DNA of 64,000 nt from HLUCCA09 sp038745585. GTDB taxonomy: Bacteria; Pseudomonadota; Alphaproteobacteria; Rhodobacterales; Rhodobacteraceae. How positions within the stretch are numbered: position 1 is the first letter of the stretch; the number at the start of each line of letters is the position of its first letter. Location of the stretch: positions 248,001 through 312,000 of the forward strand of contig JBCDLH010000003.1 of the NCBI GenBank assembly GCA_038745585.1. The letters run 5' to 3'. The position numbers and the translations under genes were made by a program. The notes under the pieces were generated by a model. It saw only the letters and a list, made by a program, of their open reading frames with translations, did no database searches and had not been told where the DNA came from. This document shows positions 8,356 to 17,168 of the stretch, one piece after another.

Positions 8356-9481
8356 GACCGCGCCACTGGCACAGCGGCTAGCCCGGCGGATTGCTGCGAC
8401 GGGCCCGCTCACGCTGGCGGAGTACATGGCCGAATGCCTCCTCGATCCGACCCACGGCTACTACACCACGCGCGATCCGCTGGGCGCGGCGGGGGACTTC
8501 ACGACCGCGCCCGAGATCTCGCAGATGTTCGGTGAGCTGGTGGGCCTCGCGCTCGCCCAGGCCTGGCTCGACCAGGGCGCGCCCGAGCCGATCACGCTGG
8601 CCGAACTCGGGCCCGGACGCGGCACGCTGATGGCCGACTTGCTGCGCGCGACCCGCACCGTGCCGGGCTTTGCCGCGGCAGCACGGGTGCACCTGGTCGA
8701 ACGCTCGCCCACCTTGCGCGCCGCCCAGGCCGAGCGCCTTCCTGCGAGCACCCAGTGGCACAACGATGTCGCGGACCTTCCCGAGAACCGGCCGCTCTTT
8801 CTCGTCGCCAACGAATTTTTCGACGCGCTCCCGATACGGCAGTTTCGCCGCGATGCGCAGGGGTGGCGCGAAGTCATGATCACGCACCACAGCGCCGGCT
8901 TTGCCTTTGCGCTCAGCCCGCCCGCACCGATTGCCGCGCTCGACCATCGGCTGGCCGATACGGCACCGGGCGACATCGTCGAGCTTTGCCCCGCCCTCCC
9001 TGCGAGTGTCACCGAAATCGCCCGGCGCCTGTCGCACAGGGGCGGCTGCGCATTCCTCATCGACTATGGCGGCTGGCGCGCGCGGGGTGACACATTCCAA
9101 GCGGTTCGGGCGCATGAGAGGGCCGACCCGCTCGCCGCCCCGGGCACGTCCGACCTGACGGCCCATGTCGATTTCGAAGCCATCGCACGCGCGGCGCGCG
9201 CAGCCGGTGCCGCGGCTTGGGGGCCGGCGCCGCAGGGCGCATGGCTCGGGGCACTCGGCATCGCCGCCCGGTCCGACGCATTGGCCCGCGGGATCGCCAA
9301 CGCCACACAGCGCGCCGCGCACGAGGCTGCATTTCGACGCTTGACCGCGCCCGATCAGATGGGGACGGTCTTTAAGGTGGCGGCCCTGACCGCGCCGGAT
9401 GCCCCCGCCCCGGCGGGCCTCGTCCCCGCACCGCAGACGCCGCCGCTCGCCGACGCCGCACGTCCCAACCGCCGTGCCTGA
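8339..9481 (+). CDS. SAM-dependent methyltransferase, MidA/NDUFAF7 family (COG1565)
   Basis: The 380-residue protein belongs to the DUF185/MidA family. The mitochondrial member NDUFAF7 methylates an arginine of complex I subunit NDUFS2, and bacterial members are assumed to act similarly. Motifs are LAEYMAECLLDPTHGYY at the N-terminus, the tandem glycine motif GAAGDFTTAPEISQMFGEL, the SAM-binding ELGPGRGTLMADLLRA, and NEFFDALPIRQF. I prefer ATG 8339 (MPPQPETAP) over 8318, which would lengthen the lgt overlap. The gene sits between lgt and pgeF, a conserved order. Confidence 0.92.
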   Translation: MPPQPETAPLAQRLARRIAATGPLTLAEYMAECLLDPTHGYYTTRDPLGAAGDFTTAPEISQMFGELVGLALAQAWLDQGAPEPITLAELGPGRGTLMADLLRATRTVPGFAAAARVHLVERSPTLRAAQAERLPASTQWHNDVADLPENRPLFLVANEFFDALPIRQFRRDAQGWREVMITHHSAGFAFALSPPAPIAALDHRLADTAPGDIVELCPALPASVTEIARRLSHRGGCAFLIDYGGWRARGDTFQAVRAHERADPLAAPGTSDLTAHVDFEAIARAARAAGAAAWGPAPQGAWLGALGIAARSDALARGIANATQRAAHEAAFRRLTAPDQMGTVFKVAALTAPDAPAPAGLVPAPQTPPLADAARPNRRA

Positions 9482-9491
9482 AGGACCGCCC

Positions 9492-10250
9492 ATGACGCTC
9501 GAGATCCTGACATCCGATGCGCTCGCCCCCCTCCGCCACGGCTTTTTCACGCGGCGGGGCGGGGCGTCGTCGGGGATCTTCTCGGGGCTGAATTGCGGTC
9601 GCGGCTCCTCGGATCAGGATGAGGCCGTCGCGATCAACCGGGGCCGCGTGGCCGAGGCCATGGCCGTCCCAGCGGGCGCGCTTCTCGGTGTCCATCAGGT
9701 CCACTCTGCGCGCGTTGTTGCGGTCACGTCGGGCGCCGAGGTCGGCCACGAAAAGGCGGATGCGCTCGTGACGGCGACGCCCGGGCTCGCGTTGACGGTG
9801 CTGACGGCCGATTGCCAGCCCGTGCTTTTTGCCGACCAGGATGCAGGCGTGATCGGGGCGGCCCATGCAGGCTGGCGCGGGGCGCGAGCCGGCGTGCTGG
9901 AGGCGACGCTCGCGGCGATGGAGGCGCTGGGCGCAAGGCGCCATGCGATCGCGGCCGTGGTCGGGCCCACGATCAGCCAGGCGGCCTACGAAGTCGGTCC
10001 CGAATTTGTTGCCGACTTCCTCGCCGAAGACGCAGAAAACGAACGCTTTTTCGCCCATGGTCAAGGGGATCGGCGGACATTCGACTTACCTGGCTACGGC
10101 GTTCACCGGCTCCGTGCCGCGGGGGTCGGCCACGCCGAGTGGACGCGCCACTGTACCTATCTCGACGCGGATCGGTTCTACTCATACCGCCGCGCGGTGC
10201 ACCGCAAAGAGGCCGATTACGGCCGTCTGATCGCCGCCATTCGTCTGTGA
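9492..10250 (+). CDS. pgeF: Peptidoglycan editing factor PgeF (YfiH / multicopper polyphenol oxidase fold)
   Basis: A 252-residue YfiH/LACC1-family protein. E. coli YfiH removes wrongly placed amino acids from peptidoglycan precursors, and family members also show purine nucleoside activity. Zinc-site motifs are present: HQVHS near residue 71, TADCQPVL, HAGWRG and CTYLDADRFYSYRR. The start is ATG 9492, just after the MidA stop (10 nt). It closes the lgt-MidA-pgeF run. Confidence 0.93.
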   Translation: MTLEILTSDALAPLRHGFFTRRGGASSGIFSGLNCGRGSSDQDEAVAINRGRVAEAMAVPAGALLGVHQVHSARVVAVTSGAEVGHEKADALVTATPGLALTVLTADCQPVLFADQDAGVIGAAHAGWRGARAGVLEATLAAMEALGARRHAIAAVVGPTISQAAYEVGPEFVADFLAEDAENERFFAHGQGDRRTFDLPGYGVHRLRAAGVGHAEWTRHCTYLDADRFYSYRRAVHRKEADYGRLIAAIRL

Positions 10251-10326
10251 CATCGGTGCAGAGCGGCCCCAACTCTGCCGTAATGCGTTGCTAGCCCTAC
10301 CCAAGCCCCTGGGAAAGGACGCGGAC

Positions 10327-10473
10327 ATGGCCGGCAAAGCCCCGAAACGTTTTATCCGCAGCGCCATTCAGAGCGCTGCGCGCCTCGAGACACCCTTGCC
10401 CTGGGCGCGGCGGACGCGTCCGAAGCGCGCCGCTGCCCGAAGAGCCGCAAGCTCGCTCCGCAAAAGCGCCTGA
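10327..10473 (+). CDS. Small basic protein, 48 residues
   Basis: ATG 10327 has a strong GGAAAGGA Shine-Dalgarno 8 nt upstream. The product is highly basic, with 13 Arg/Lys. It contains FIRSAIQSAARLETPLPWAR, a pattern I recall in short uncharacterised Rhodobacterales proteins (FI.S.I..A....LPWAR). No transmembrane or signal segment is seen. The function is unknown; a nucleic-acid or ribosome-associated role is conceivable from charge alone. Confidence 0.6.
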   Translation: MAGKAPKRFIRSAIQSAARLETPLPWARRTRPKRAAARRAASSLRKSA

Positions 10474-10724
10474 CGGAGCGCCGTTCGCAGCCGCCAAAGC
10501 GCCCGTTGGCGTCCGTCCATCGCCGATTCCCCAACAGCACGGCAATTGTGGCTCAACTGGGTCGTGCACCGGAAACAGTGCGCCACGGAGCGTGGCCATT
10601 CCCCGCCAGAGTTCGACAATTTCGCCAATTCTTTGACAGAGTGTGTCCTTCGGCCCACGGTAGGGGCGTCCATCTGCATCGGTGGGGGCCAAGCAGGTGT
10701 GACCGGTTCGCGAGGATCGGACGC

Positions 10725-11519
10725 ATGTTGACATCTCACCCTTCCGCTTTTGCGGTGGCACCCCGATACGGCTCGGCCCGTATCGCCGGACGCTTCCCCG
10801 CGCGTGCGGGCGACCGGGGGGCAGAGCTTCTCACCCGCCGCTATGAAGTGGCGGCGCTGGCGCCTAACGGAGATGTCGAGACTTTTACCCGCGTCGCTCC
10901 CGCAACCCCTGTGTTTGAAGATGCGTTCGCGGCTCTCGCGCGCGGCACTCTGATCGCAACCGCCGACGGTCCCGTGGCGGTCGAGGATCTGTTGCCGGGC
11001 ACGATGGTCGAGACGGTCACCGCCGGACCGCAACCCCTCCTGTGGGTCGGCGCAATGACCGTCTATCCCGATCGCGGTGATGGTGCAGGTGGCGAGGCTG
11101 GCAGCCTCACCCGTCTTGCCGCCGATGCGTTCGGTCTGGGGCGTCCCGCTCCAGATCTTGTTCTTGGGCCGCGGGCCCGCGTGCTCTATCGCTCGCCCGG
11201 ATGTCGGGCCCTGATCGGAACGGCCGAAGCCTTCGCGCCCGCGCGTGGCTTTATTGATGGCGATCAGACGATACAGCTCACCCCCGTCAGCCCGGTGCGT
11301 GTGTTTCACCTGGCATTTCATGGCCAGCAGGTTATCCGGGCCAACGGGATGGAAGTCGAAAGCTACCATCCCGGCCCGGAGCCTGAAGCCATGATCCAGC
11401 CGGATATGTTCGAGATGTTCCTCGGACTCTTTCCCCATATCGAAGGCACCGATGGGTTCGGGCCGATGAATATCCCGCGCCTGACCGCCTTCGAACTGGA
11501 ACGCTTGCGCGCGGCCTAA
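10725..11519 (+). CDS. Hint domain-containing protein
   Basis: The 264-residue protein carries a Hedgehog/intein-type Hint_2 domain starting about residue 70 with ARGTLIATADGPVAVEDL and continuing with LLPGTMVETV and PLLWVG. This is the form common in Rhodobacterales, usually with no attached hedgehog signalling domain and no demonstrated splicing. The conserved C-terminus (HPGPEPEAMIQPDMFEMFLGLFP) matches that group. The start is ATG 10725 after a GAGG box. The 250 nt before it hold no gene. Confidence 0.85.
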   Translation: MLTSHPSAFAVAPRYGSARIAGRFPARAGDRGAELLTRRYEVAALAPNGDVETFTRVAPATPVFEDAFAALARGTLIATADGPVAVEDLLPGTMVETVTAGPQPLLWVGAMTVYPDRGDGAGGEAGSLTRLAADAFGLGRPAPDLVLGPRARVLYRSPGCRALIGTAEAFAPARGFIDGDQTIQLTPVSPVRVFHLAFHGQQVIRANGMEVESYHPGPEPEAMIQPDMFEMFLGLFPHIEGTDGFGPMNIPRLTAFELERLRAA

Positions 11520-11690
11520 CGCGGTCTGTGCGGCTCGAACGCTCTCTTCCTCGGACTGCCCGCTAACGGCGCGTCCCACCGCGCTTGGCGAGGGCGGCGT
11601 CCCCACGCCGCAACGGCGTCCCCGCCCCAACGATCTGATTGCACCTGCCTCAACGCCCCCCTAGCGTCGCGCCGCAACGGAGGGCGTGCA

Positions 11691-12524
11691 ATGGATAAAG
11701 CGAATGGTGGGGTAGGATCCCCCCAGTTGGCCCATGTTGCCGCGCAGGGGCTCGTGCTCCTCGGCTGCGGCAAGATGGGCTCGGCGATGTTGGAGGGTTG
11801 GCTTGCGCAGGGCCTTGCCGCCGCTGCCGTGCATGTGATCGATCCCGCCCCGTCGGACTGGCTCAAAGGCACGGGTGTCGCCCTGGGCGGCGCCGTGCCG
11901 GAGCGTCCGGCCGTCCTCCTCGTGGCCGTCAAGCCGCAGGTGATGGCGGCCGCCTTGCCGCAGTTCGCCCAGCTCGGCGGTGGCGCCACGCTCGTCCTCT
12001 CGGTTGCGGCAGGCGTCGGCCTCGCGGCGTATGAGGCTGCTTTCGGCGCGGGTACGCCCGTCGTGCGCGCCATGCCCAACACACCTGCCGCGGTCGGCCG
12101 CGGCATCACCGCGCTCGTTGCCAACGATGCGGCGGGCGACGCTGGGCTGGCGCTGGCCGAGGCGCTTCTCGCCGCGGTCGGGCAGACCGTCCGCCTCGAC
12201 AGCGAGAGCCAGATGGACGCCGTGACGGGCCTTTCGGGGTCTGGCCCCGCCTATGTCTTTCACCTGGTCGAGGCGATGGCCGCGGCAGGCGTGGCCGAGG
12301 GCCTTGCGCCCGATCTCGCCATGACGCTCGCACGGGCCACGGTCGCCGGTGCCGGCGCGCTCCTCGACGGCTCCGAGGAGAGTGCCGCGCAGCTTCGCGT
12401 CAACGTCACCTCGCCCAAGGGGACGACGGCAGCCGGGCTCGACGTCCTGATGCCCGACCTGCCTGACCTCATGCGCCGCACCGTCGCCGCCGCGGCCGCG
12501 CGCTCGCGGGAACTCGGCGCATGA
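11691..12524 (+). CDS. proC: Pyrroline-5-carboxylate reductase ProC
   Basis: ProC catalyses the last step of proline synthesis, NAD(P)H reduction of pyrroline-5-carboxylate. The 277-residue protein has the N-terminal dinucleotide motif LGCGKMGSAMLEGWL, RAMPNTPAAVGRG in the middle, and the family signature TGLSGSGPAYVFHLVEAM followed by a dimerising C-terminal helical bundle. Its stop overlaps the csaA start by 4 nt, so the two are translationally coupled. Confidence 0.96.
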   Translation: MDKANGGVGSPQLAHVAAQGLVLLGCGKMGSAMLEGWLAQGLAAAAVHVIDPAPSDWLKGTGVALGGAVPERPAVLLVAVKPQVMAAALPQFAQLGGGATLVLSVAAGVGLAAYEAAFGAGTPVVRAMPNTPAAVGRGITALVANDAAGDAGLALAEALLAAVGQTVRLDSESQMDAVTGLSGSGPAYVFHLVEAMAAAGVAEGLAPDLAMTLARATVAGAGALLDGSEESAAQLRVNVTSPKGTTAAGLDVLMPDLPDLMRRTVAAAAARSRELGA

Positions 12525-12862
12525 GCGACACGATCAGCTACGACGACTTTCTCAAGGTCGATATCCGCGTCGGCCGGGTCGTCGCCGCCGAGGCCTTTCC
12601 CGAGGCGCGCAAGCCGGCCTACAAGCTCCGCATCGATTTCGGGCCCGAGATCGGCGTCAAAAAGAGCTCGGCCCAGATCACGGCGCATTACACGCCCGAG
12701 ACGCTGATCGACCGGCAAGTCCTCGCGGTGGTGAACTTTCCGCCCCGCCAGATCGGGCCATTTCTCTCCGAGGTTCTGGTCCTCGGGGTTTCGGACGCGG
12801 CGGGCGGCATCGTCCTGATCGGGCCGGACCAAGCGGTGACGGAAGGGGAGAGGCTGCATTGA
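12521..12862 (+). CDS. csaA: tRNA-binding protein, CsaA family
   Basis: A 113-residue single OB-fold (EMAP-II-like) protein. The signature is DFLKVDIRVGRVVAAEAFPEA at the N-terminus, then KSSAQIT and NFPPRQIGPFLSEVLVLG. CsaA binds tRNA and has been proposed to have chaperone or export roles. It lies in an operon with proC (4-nt overlap) and the dehydrogenase downstream, whose TTG start overlaps the csaA TGA. Confidence 0.94.
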   Translation: MSDTISYDDFLKVDIRVGRVVAAEAFPEARKPAYKLRIDFGPEIGVKKSSAQITAHYTPETLIDRQVLAVVNFPPRQIGPFLSEVLVLGVSDAAGGIVLIGPDQAVTEGERLH

Positions 12863-13815
12863 GCCACACATTGTTCATCTCGCGTGCGTTGCCCGAAACG
12901 GTCATTGCCGAGGCCCACGCCTTTGCCGATGTCACGGTCAAATCCGATGAGGCGCCGCTCACCCAAGAGGCGGCGACGGCCGCATTGCACGCCTACGACG
13001 CAGTGATCCCAACCCTGGGCGACGCCTACGGGGCCGCGTCCTTTGCCGGCGGGCCATTTCGCGCGAGGGTGCTCGCGAACTTTGGCGTCGGCTATAATCA
13101 CATCGACGCTGAGGCCGCTCGGGCCGCAGGGCTCATCGTGACGAACACGCCCGGCGCCGTGACCGATGCCACCGCCGATATCGCGCTGACGCTCATGCTG
13201 ATGACCTGCCGCCGGGCGGGCGAAGGCGAGCGGCTGGTGCGCGCGGGTGCCTGGACGGGCTGGCAGCCGACGCAGATGCTCGGCCTGCACATGTCGGGCA
13301 AAACGCTCGGCATCGTCGGGATGGGCCGGATCGGCAAGGCCATCGCGAAACGCGCCCATGCAGGCTTTGGCATGGAGGTCGTGTTTTATAATCGCTCGCC
13401 CGTCGACGATCCGGGCGTGCCGTCCAAGCAATTGGTGAGCCTGGGCGAAGTCATGGCGGTTGCCGACGTTGTCGTGCTCGCGGTGCCGGCCACACCCGCC
13501 ACCAAACATCTCATCGGTGCCTCGGCGCTCGCCCATATGAAACCGACGGCGCATTTGGTGAACATCGCGCGGGGCGACGTGGTCGACGAGGCTGCGCTGA
13601 TCGCAGCGCTCGAGGCGGGTCAGATCGCGGGCGCGGGGCTCGATGTCTACGAGTTCGAACCCAAAGTGCCCGAGGCGCTTAAGGCGATGGAGAACGTCGT
13701 ACTCCTGCCGCATCTCGGAACCGCAGCGCTCGAAGTGCGCGAGGCCATGGGGCGGATGGCCGTCGCCAATGCTCGCGCCGTCTTGGAAGGGCGTACGCCG
13801 CTCAACCCGGTATAG
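12859..13815 (+). CDS. D-2-hydroxyacid dehydrogenase (glyoxylate/hydroxypyruvate reductase-like)
   Basis: A 318-residue NAD(P)-dependent D-isomer dehydrogenase. The cofactor loop is GIVGMGRIGKAIAKR (about 153-167). The catalytic Arg lies in LVNIARGDVVDE, the Glu in VYEFEPKVPE, and the His in LLPHLGTAA. Closest in style to bacterial glycerate dehydrogenase/glyoxylate reductase (GyaR). Translation appears to begin at TTG 12859 within the csaA stop, after a GGAAGGGGAGAGG purine run. Confidence 0.9.
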   Translation: MSHTLFISRALPETVIAEAHAFADVTVKSDEAPLTQEAATAALHAYDAVIPTLGDAYGAASFAGGPFRARVLANFGVGYNHIDAEAARAAGLIVTNTPGAVTDATADIALTLMLMTCRRAGEGERLVRAGAWTGWQPTQMLGLHMSGKTLGIVGMGRIGKAIAKRAHAGFGMEVVFYNRSPVDDPGVPSKQLVSLGEVMAVADVVVLAVPATPATKHLIGASALAHMKPTAHLVNIARGDVVDEAALIAALEAGQIAGAGLDVYEFEPKVPEALKAMENVVLLPHLGTAALEVREAMGRMAVANARAVLEGRTPLNPV

Positions 13816-14030
13816 GGTCAGCCGCACGGCGTCCGGTGCAGCCCCGGGCGTGCGGCGCACGCATCAGAGCCCGGCTTCGACGCGATAATTCGCCCCGTCC
13901 CGCCCCGCCCCGCCATCGCCGCCCCGCCATCGCCGCCCCGTGGGCGCGCGGTTCTGGCGTCAATGGCGTTCAAAAGCTCCGTCGTGGGCAGGCAAGCCCC
14001 GGGCCGATCTCCGCCCATGCTCTGGCCGCC

Positions 14031-14231
14031 TCAACGCCGCGGGGCGCGACACGCTCCCGGCGGGCGGCCCTTTACGGTCTTGTCGGTCGCGTTGCAGACA
14101 TGGCAGCGCCAGTAACTCAGGCCCTCGACGTCGACGCTTCTGTCCTCGCGCCAGCGGCACGCCGCGCTTCGCCGCAGCCCCGAGAGCAGCACCAAGACGA
14201 AGACGACCATGAGCGCAACGATGATGAACAT
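14031..14231 (-). CDS. Small membrane protein with C-terminal CxxC motif
   Basis: A 66-residue protein with one N-terminal transmembrane helix (MFIIVALMVVFVLVLLSGL). A soluble tail holds CRWRED, WRCHVCNAT and PGACRAP. Short proteins of this shape occur in Rhodobacterales genomes and have no known function. The four cysteines suggest a small zinc-binding or redox tail. The only canonical start is ATG 14231, since an in-frame stop lies 16 codons upstream. It is the last gene of the sdh transcript direction, 100 nt after sdhB. Confidence 0.7.
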   Translation of the reverse strand: MFIIVALMVVFVLVLLSGLRRSAACRWREDRSVDVEGLSYWRCHVCNATDKTVKGRPPGACRAPRR

Positions 14232-14332
14232 GCGCCAGAGATAGGCCGATCCGACGAACCGCCCATCCGGCGCGCGGGGTCAGGGCACCTGTCGCTGCAG
14301 CGGGCGACACCCGCCGCCCCCGCGGGCCCAGG

Positions 14333-15112
14333 TCAGACTTGCCGCTCGACGAGCATCCCCTTGATCTGGCTGATCGCCTTGGCCGGGTTAAGCCCCTTTG
14401 GACAGGTCTTGGCGCAGTTCATGATCGTGTGGCACCGGTAGAGCTTGAACGGGTCCTCAAGATCGTCGAGCCGCTCCGGCGTCGCCTCGTCTCGGCTGTC
14501 AATGATCCAACGATAGGCATGCAACAGCGCCGCCGGCCCAAGATACTTGTCGCCGTTCCACCAATAGCTTGGACACGATGTCGAGCAGCAGGCGCACATC
14601 ACGCATTCATAAAGCCCATCGAGCTTCTTGCGGTCGTCGATGGATTGCTTCCACTCGTGCTCCGGCGTCCGCGTCTTCGTCTCCAGCCACGGCATGATGG
14701 AGGCATGCTGGGCGTAGAAATGGGTGAGATCGGGAATGAGGTCCTTGACCACCGGCATATGCGGCAGGGGGTAGATCTTGATGTCGCCCTTGACCTCGTC
14801 CATCCCGCGAATGCAGGCCAGTGTGTTCGTGCCGCCGATATTCATCGCGCAAGAGCCGCAGATCCCCTCGCGGCAGGAGCGGCGGAAGGTCAGCGTCGGG
14901 TCGATCTCGTTTTTGATCTTGATAAGCGCGTCGAGCACCATCGGCCCGCACGTGTCCATATCGACAAAATAGGTGTCGACCCGCGGATTCTCTCCATCAT
15001 CCGGGTTCCAGCGGTAGATCAGGAACTTGCGGACATTGGTGGCGCCTTCGGGCTTGGGCCAGGTCTTGCCGGTGCGGATTGTCGAGTTCTTCGGTAGCGT
15101 GAACTGTACCAT
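14333..15112 (-). CDS. sdhB: Succinate dehydrogenase iron-sulfur subunit SdhB
   Basis: The 259-residue electron-transfer subunit of complex II. All three cluster motifs are present: [2Fe-2S] CREGICGSC with a later C, [4Fe-4S] CVMCACCSTSCP, and [3Fe-4S] CHTIMNCAKTCPKG. The start is the ATG of MVQFTLPKNS. It is separated from sdhA by three non-sdh genes on the same strand, an unusual spacing of 2 kb. Confidence 0.97.
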   Translation of the reverse strand: MVQFTLPKNSTIRTGKTWPKPEGATNVRKFLIYRWNPDDGENPRVDTYFVDMDTCGPMVLDALIKIKNEIDPTLTFRRSCREGICGSCAMNIGGTNTLACIRGMDEVKGDIKIYPLPHMPVVKDLIPDLTHFYAQHASIMPWLETKTRTPEHEWKQSIDDRKKLDGLYECVMCACCSTSCPSYWWNGDKYLGPAALLHAYRWIIDSRDEATPERLDDLEDPFKLYRCHTIMNCAKTCPKGLNPAKAISQIKGMLVERQV

Positions 15113-15146
15113 ATCGGTCTCCGTCGGAGCGTGTTGCGCCCATGAA

Positions 15147-16253
15147 CTAGAGCTGCACCCGGTCCTGCAATGTGGCGAGAAGTCTCTGAGAGATGAAATC
15201 TGGATGCCGGGCTTCGGCCAGGCCGCGGCAGGCGGTAGAAAGGCGGGCATAGTCATGCGACGACATGTCCCGCGCGGCGCAGAGCGCATCGGCAAGGCCG
15301 CTCTCGCGGGCGGGATCGTAAAGGAGCGGCGCATTCTCGGGCGGGGCAGAGGCCCGCATGCTCCCGATATCGGGCGCGATGATCGGCACGCCAAAGCCCA
15401 TCGCAAGGAGCGCCGCACCCGAGGTCAACGTTTCGCGGTAGGGCAAGACGAGAAAGTCCGCCGCCGCGAAAATCGCAGGGACCTCCTCCTCCCCGATCCA
15501 GCGCAGATCGAGTTTGAGCGCGCCCACCGACCGGATCGGCCCCGCCGGCGGCGTTCCGCCCGATGAGACGGCGCCACAGACCCGGAGCGAGGCAAAGCTG
15601 CCTTCGGGCAGCGTGTCGAGCGCACGACCGAGCTCGTCAAAGTTCTTGTAGGGCTTGATCGCCCCGAAACACAGAAGACGGGCGCCCGAAGCCCCCGGCC
15701 CGCTGCGCTCCAGGGCGGGCGGGTAGAGGGGCAGGTAGGAGGGGTGCTCGATCACGGCGATGCGGTCTCTGGGGAGGTCCAGCCTCTCTTCGGCAAAGCG
15801 CCGCGCCTCCGCCGAATGGACATGGATGAGGTCGGCCAGTGCACCGACATGCCGCCGCATCTCCGGCAGGCGGGTCTCTTCGCCCGGCAAGAGCGCGGAC
15901 GGGTCGTGCAGCGTCCAGACGAGCGGGCCGCCTCGGGCCTTCCATCGGGCGAGCTCACTCTTCAGGCGTTTGAAGCGCTGGTTCAGCAGCGCGGCGGGCG
16001 GCTCGCCCCAGGCATAGGCCTGTTCCCAGTGGAGATGCAGCACCCCTCGCCGCCTGCCGCTATAGGTGCCGAACATGCGCAACTCTTGGAGTGTGTGCAG
16101 GCGTTCGGGGCGGACGCGCCCGTCAAACCTCCGGTAGAGCAAGTGCTGATAGGGGTTCGCGGCGATCCAGGGATAAACCGCGAGCGGCGGACGCTTCAGC
16201 GCGATCTTGGCGCGCCAGCGGATTTGGCTGATCCAAGGGGCGGCGGTGCTCAT
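15147..16253 (-). CDS. Glycosyltransferase, GT4-like
   Basis: A 368-residue protein with a GT-B plan. The N-terminal domain contains GVLHLHWEQAY and LVWTLHDPSALLPGEE. The C-terminal half contains the nucleotide-sugar region LCFGAIKPYKNFDEL, then DFLVLPYRETLTSGAALLAMGFGVPIIA. That is the E-x7-E-like GT4 pocket with the first Glu in RETLTSG. The start is ATG 16253. It sits between sdhA and sdhB with no obvious functional link, so it may be an insertion in the operon. Confidence 0.85.
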   Translation of the reverse strand: MSTAAPWISQIRWRAKIALKRPPLAVYPWIAANPYQHLLYRRFDGRVRPERLHTLQELRMFGTYSGRRRGVLHLHWEQAYAWGEPPAALLNQRFKRLKSELARWKARGGPLVWTLHDPSALLPGEETRLPEMRRHVGALADLIHVHSAEARRFAEERLDLPRDRIAVIEHPSYLPLYPPALERSGPGASGARLLCFGAIKPYKNFDELGRALDTLPEGSFASLRVCGAVSSGGTPPAGPIRSVGALKLDLRWIGEEEVPAIFAAADFLVLPYRETLTSGAALLAMGFGVPIIAPDIGSMRASAPPENAPLLYDPARESGLADALCAARDMSSHDYARLSTACRGLAEARHPDFISQRLLATLQDRVQL

Positions 16254-16314
16254 TGGGACAAGTGAGCCGTGCCGGGCTTTGCCAAGCGGCGCTTGACCTC
16301 GGCTCGGGCCGCTC

Positions 16315-16659
16315 TCAGATGAAAAAATCCGGGCTGCCGGCTTCGGCGAGGCACTCTTGCGTCGTCGACCGCCGCAGCGCCAGATCGAGCGCCACGATCG
16401 CCGCGTCGCCCCCGGCGGCGAGCGGCGGGATCTGCTCGGGGGCAGCAAAGCGTGCAACGCAATTGGCGACCGGCGCCGGCTCGATCACCGGATCACGATC
16501 CGCCACGATCTGAAGGACCACCCGCTCGGCCTGTGCCCGCTGCCCGGTCAACGGAAATCCCGTGCCAACACAGCCGGTCAGGGCGACCATGCCGCCGAGC
16601 GCGCGCCAAACCGTTTGCCGATGAAGCAGCGCGTTCTTCCACCTTTCGACGCGCGTCAT
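16315..16659 (-). CDS. Putative lipoprotein of unknown function
   Basis: A 114-residue protein with a basic N-terminus (MTRVERWKN), a hydrophobic stretch and a lipobox LTGC near residue 28, so it is probably anchored in the outer membrane by Lgt/Lsp processing. The mature part has two cysteines (NCVARF, ECLAEA). I do not recognise the family. The start ATG overlaps the stop of the preceding exported protein by 4 nt, which argues for co-translation. Confidence 0.72.
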   Translation of the reverse strand: MTRVERWKNALLHRQTVWRALGGMVALTGCVGTGFPLTGQRAQAERVVLQIVADRDPVIEPAPVANCVARFAAPEQIPPLAAGGDAAIVALDLALRRSTTQECLAEAGSPDFFI

Positions 16660-17111
16660 CGCACAGGGCAGTACATGTTGCCGCGGTAAATGATTGGCGC
16701 CCAAGACGGACATCCGGCCGAGCGCGGGATCAAGGGCGGCAAATTCGTTGGTGCACTGTCCCACTGGCCGCGATGCGCGCCACCGGAGGTTGAGAGGCGT
16801 GCTGTGCGGGGTACAGCCGCCGCCTCGCGCTGCGCCTCGATACCAAGGTTGCCGCCATGCCGCGCAGCGCAGGCATTGATCGCCGCAACCTGCGCATCGT
16901 TCAGGTCTCCGCCAGCTTCGAGCCGCGCAAACTGGCCGGTACGGTCGCGGCCCACCGAGCGCACTATGACGGCCGGCGCATAGCCCGAGCCTTGGATACA
17001 GGCGTCAAGGACAGCCTGCGGCGACACGCGCTGCGCAGCAGCGCTGCCCGGAGCAGTTGCACCTAGGGTGAGGGCGGCAAGGCCGGCAACGGCCAATCGC
17101 AGAGACGTCAT
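16656..17111 (-). CDS. Exported protein of unknown function
   Basis: A 151-residue protein with a clear Sec signal (MTSLRLAVAGLAALTLGATAP...AAA-QR). The mature region has four cysteines that could form disulfides (DACIQG, NACAARHG, AGCPSW, MYCPVR). No family is recognised. It follows sdhA by 57 nt and overlaps the lipoprotein gene. Exported small proteins between sdhA and sdhB occur in related genomes as far as I recall, but their role is unknown. Confidence 0.72.
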   Translation of the reverse strand: MTSLRLAVAGLAALTLGATAPGSAAAQRVSPQAVLDACIQGSGYAPAVIVRSVGRDRTGQFARLEAGGDLNDAQVAAINACAARHGGNLGIEAQREAAAVPRTARLSTSGGAHRGQWDSAPTNLPPLIPRSAGCPSWAPIIYRGNMYCPVR

Positions 17112-17168
17112 AGGTGGGGCTCCCCGGTGCTGATCCGCTTGAACGCCCCGTCACGTCTCGGCCCGCGC

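Noticed and set aside
10368..11630. 420-codon minus-strand frame over the Hint gene
   Set aside because: Antisense shadow; the plus-strand frame has a clear Hint domain and ribosome site.
13816..14030. CGCCCCGCCATCGC duplication as a repeat element
   Set aside because: Only two short imperfect copies; not distinguishable from GC-rich background.
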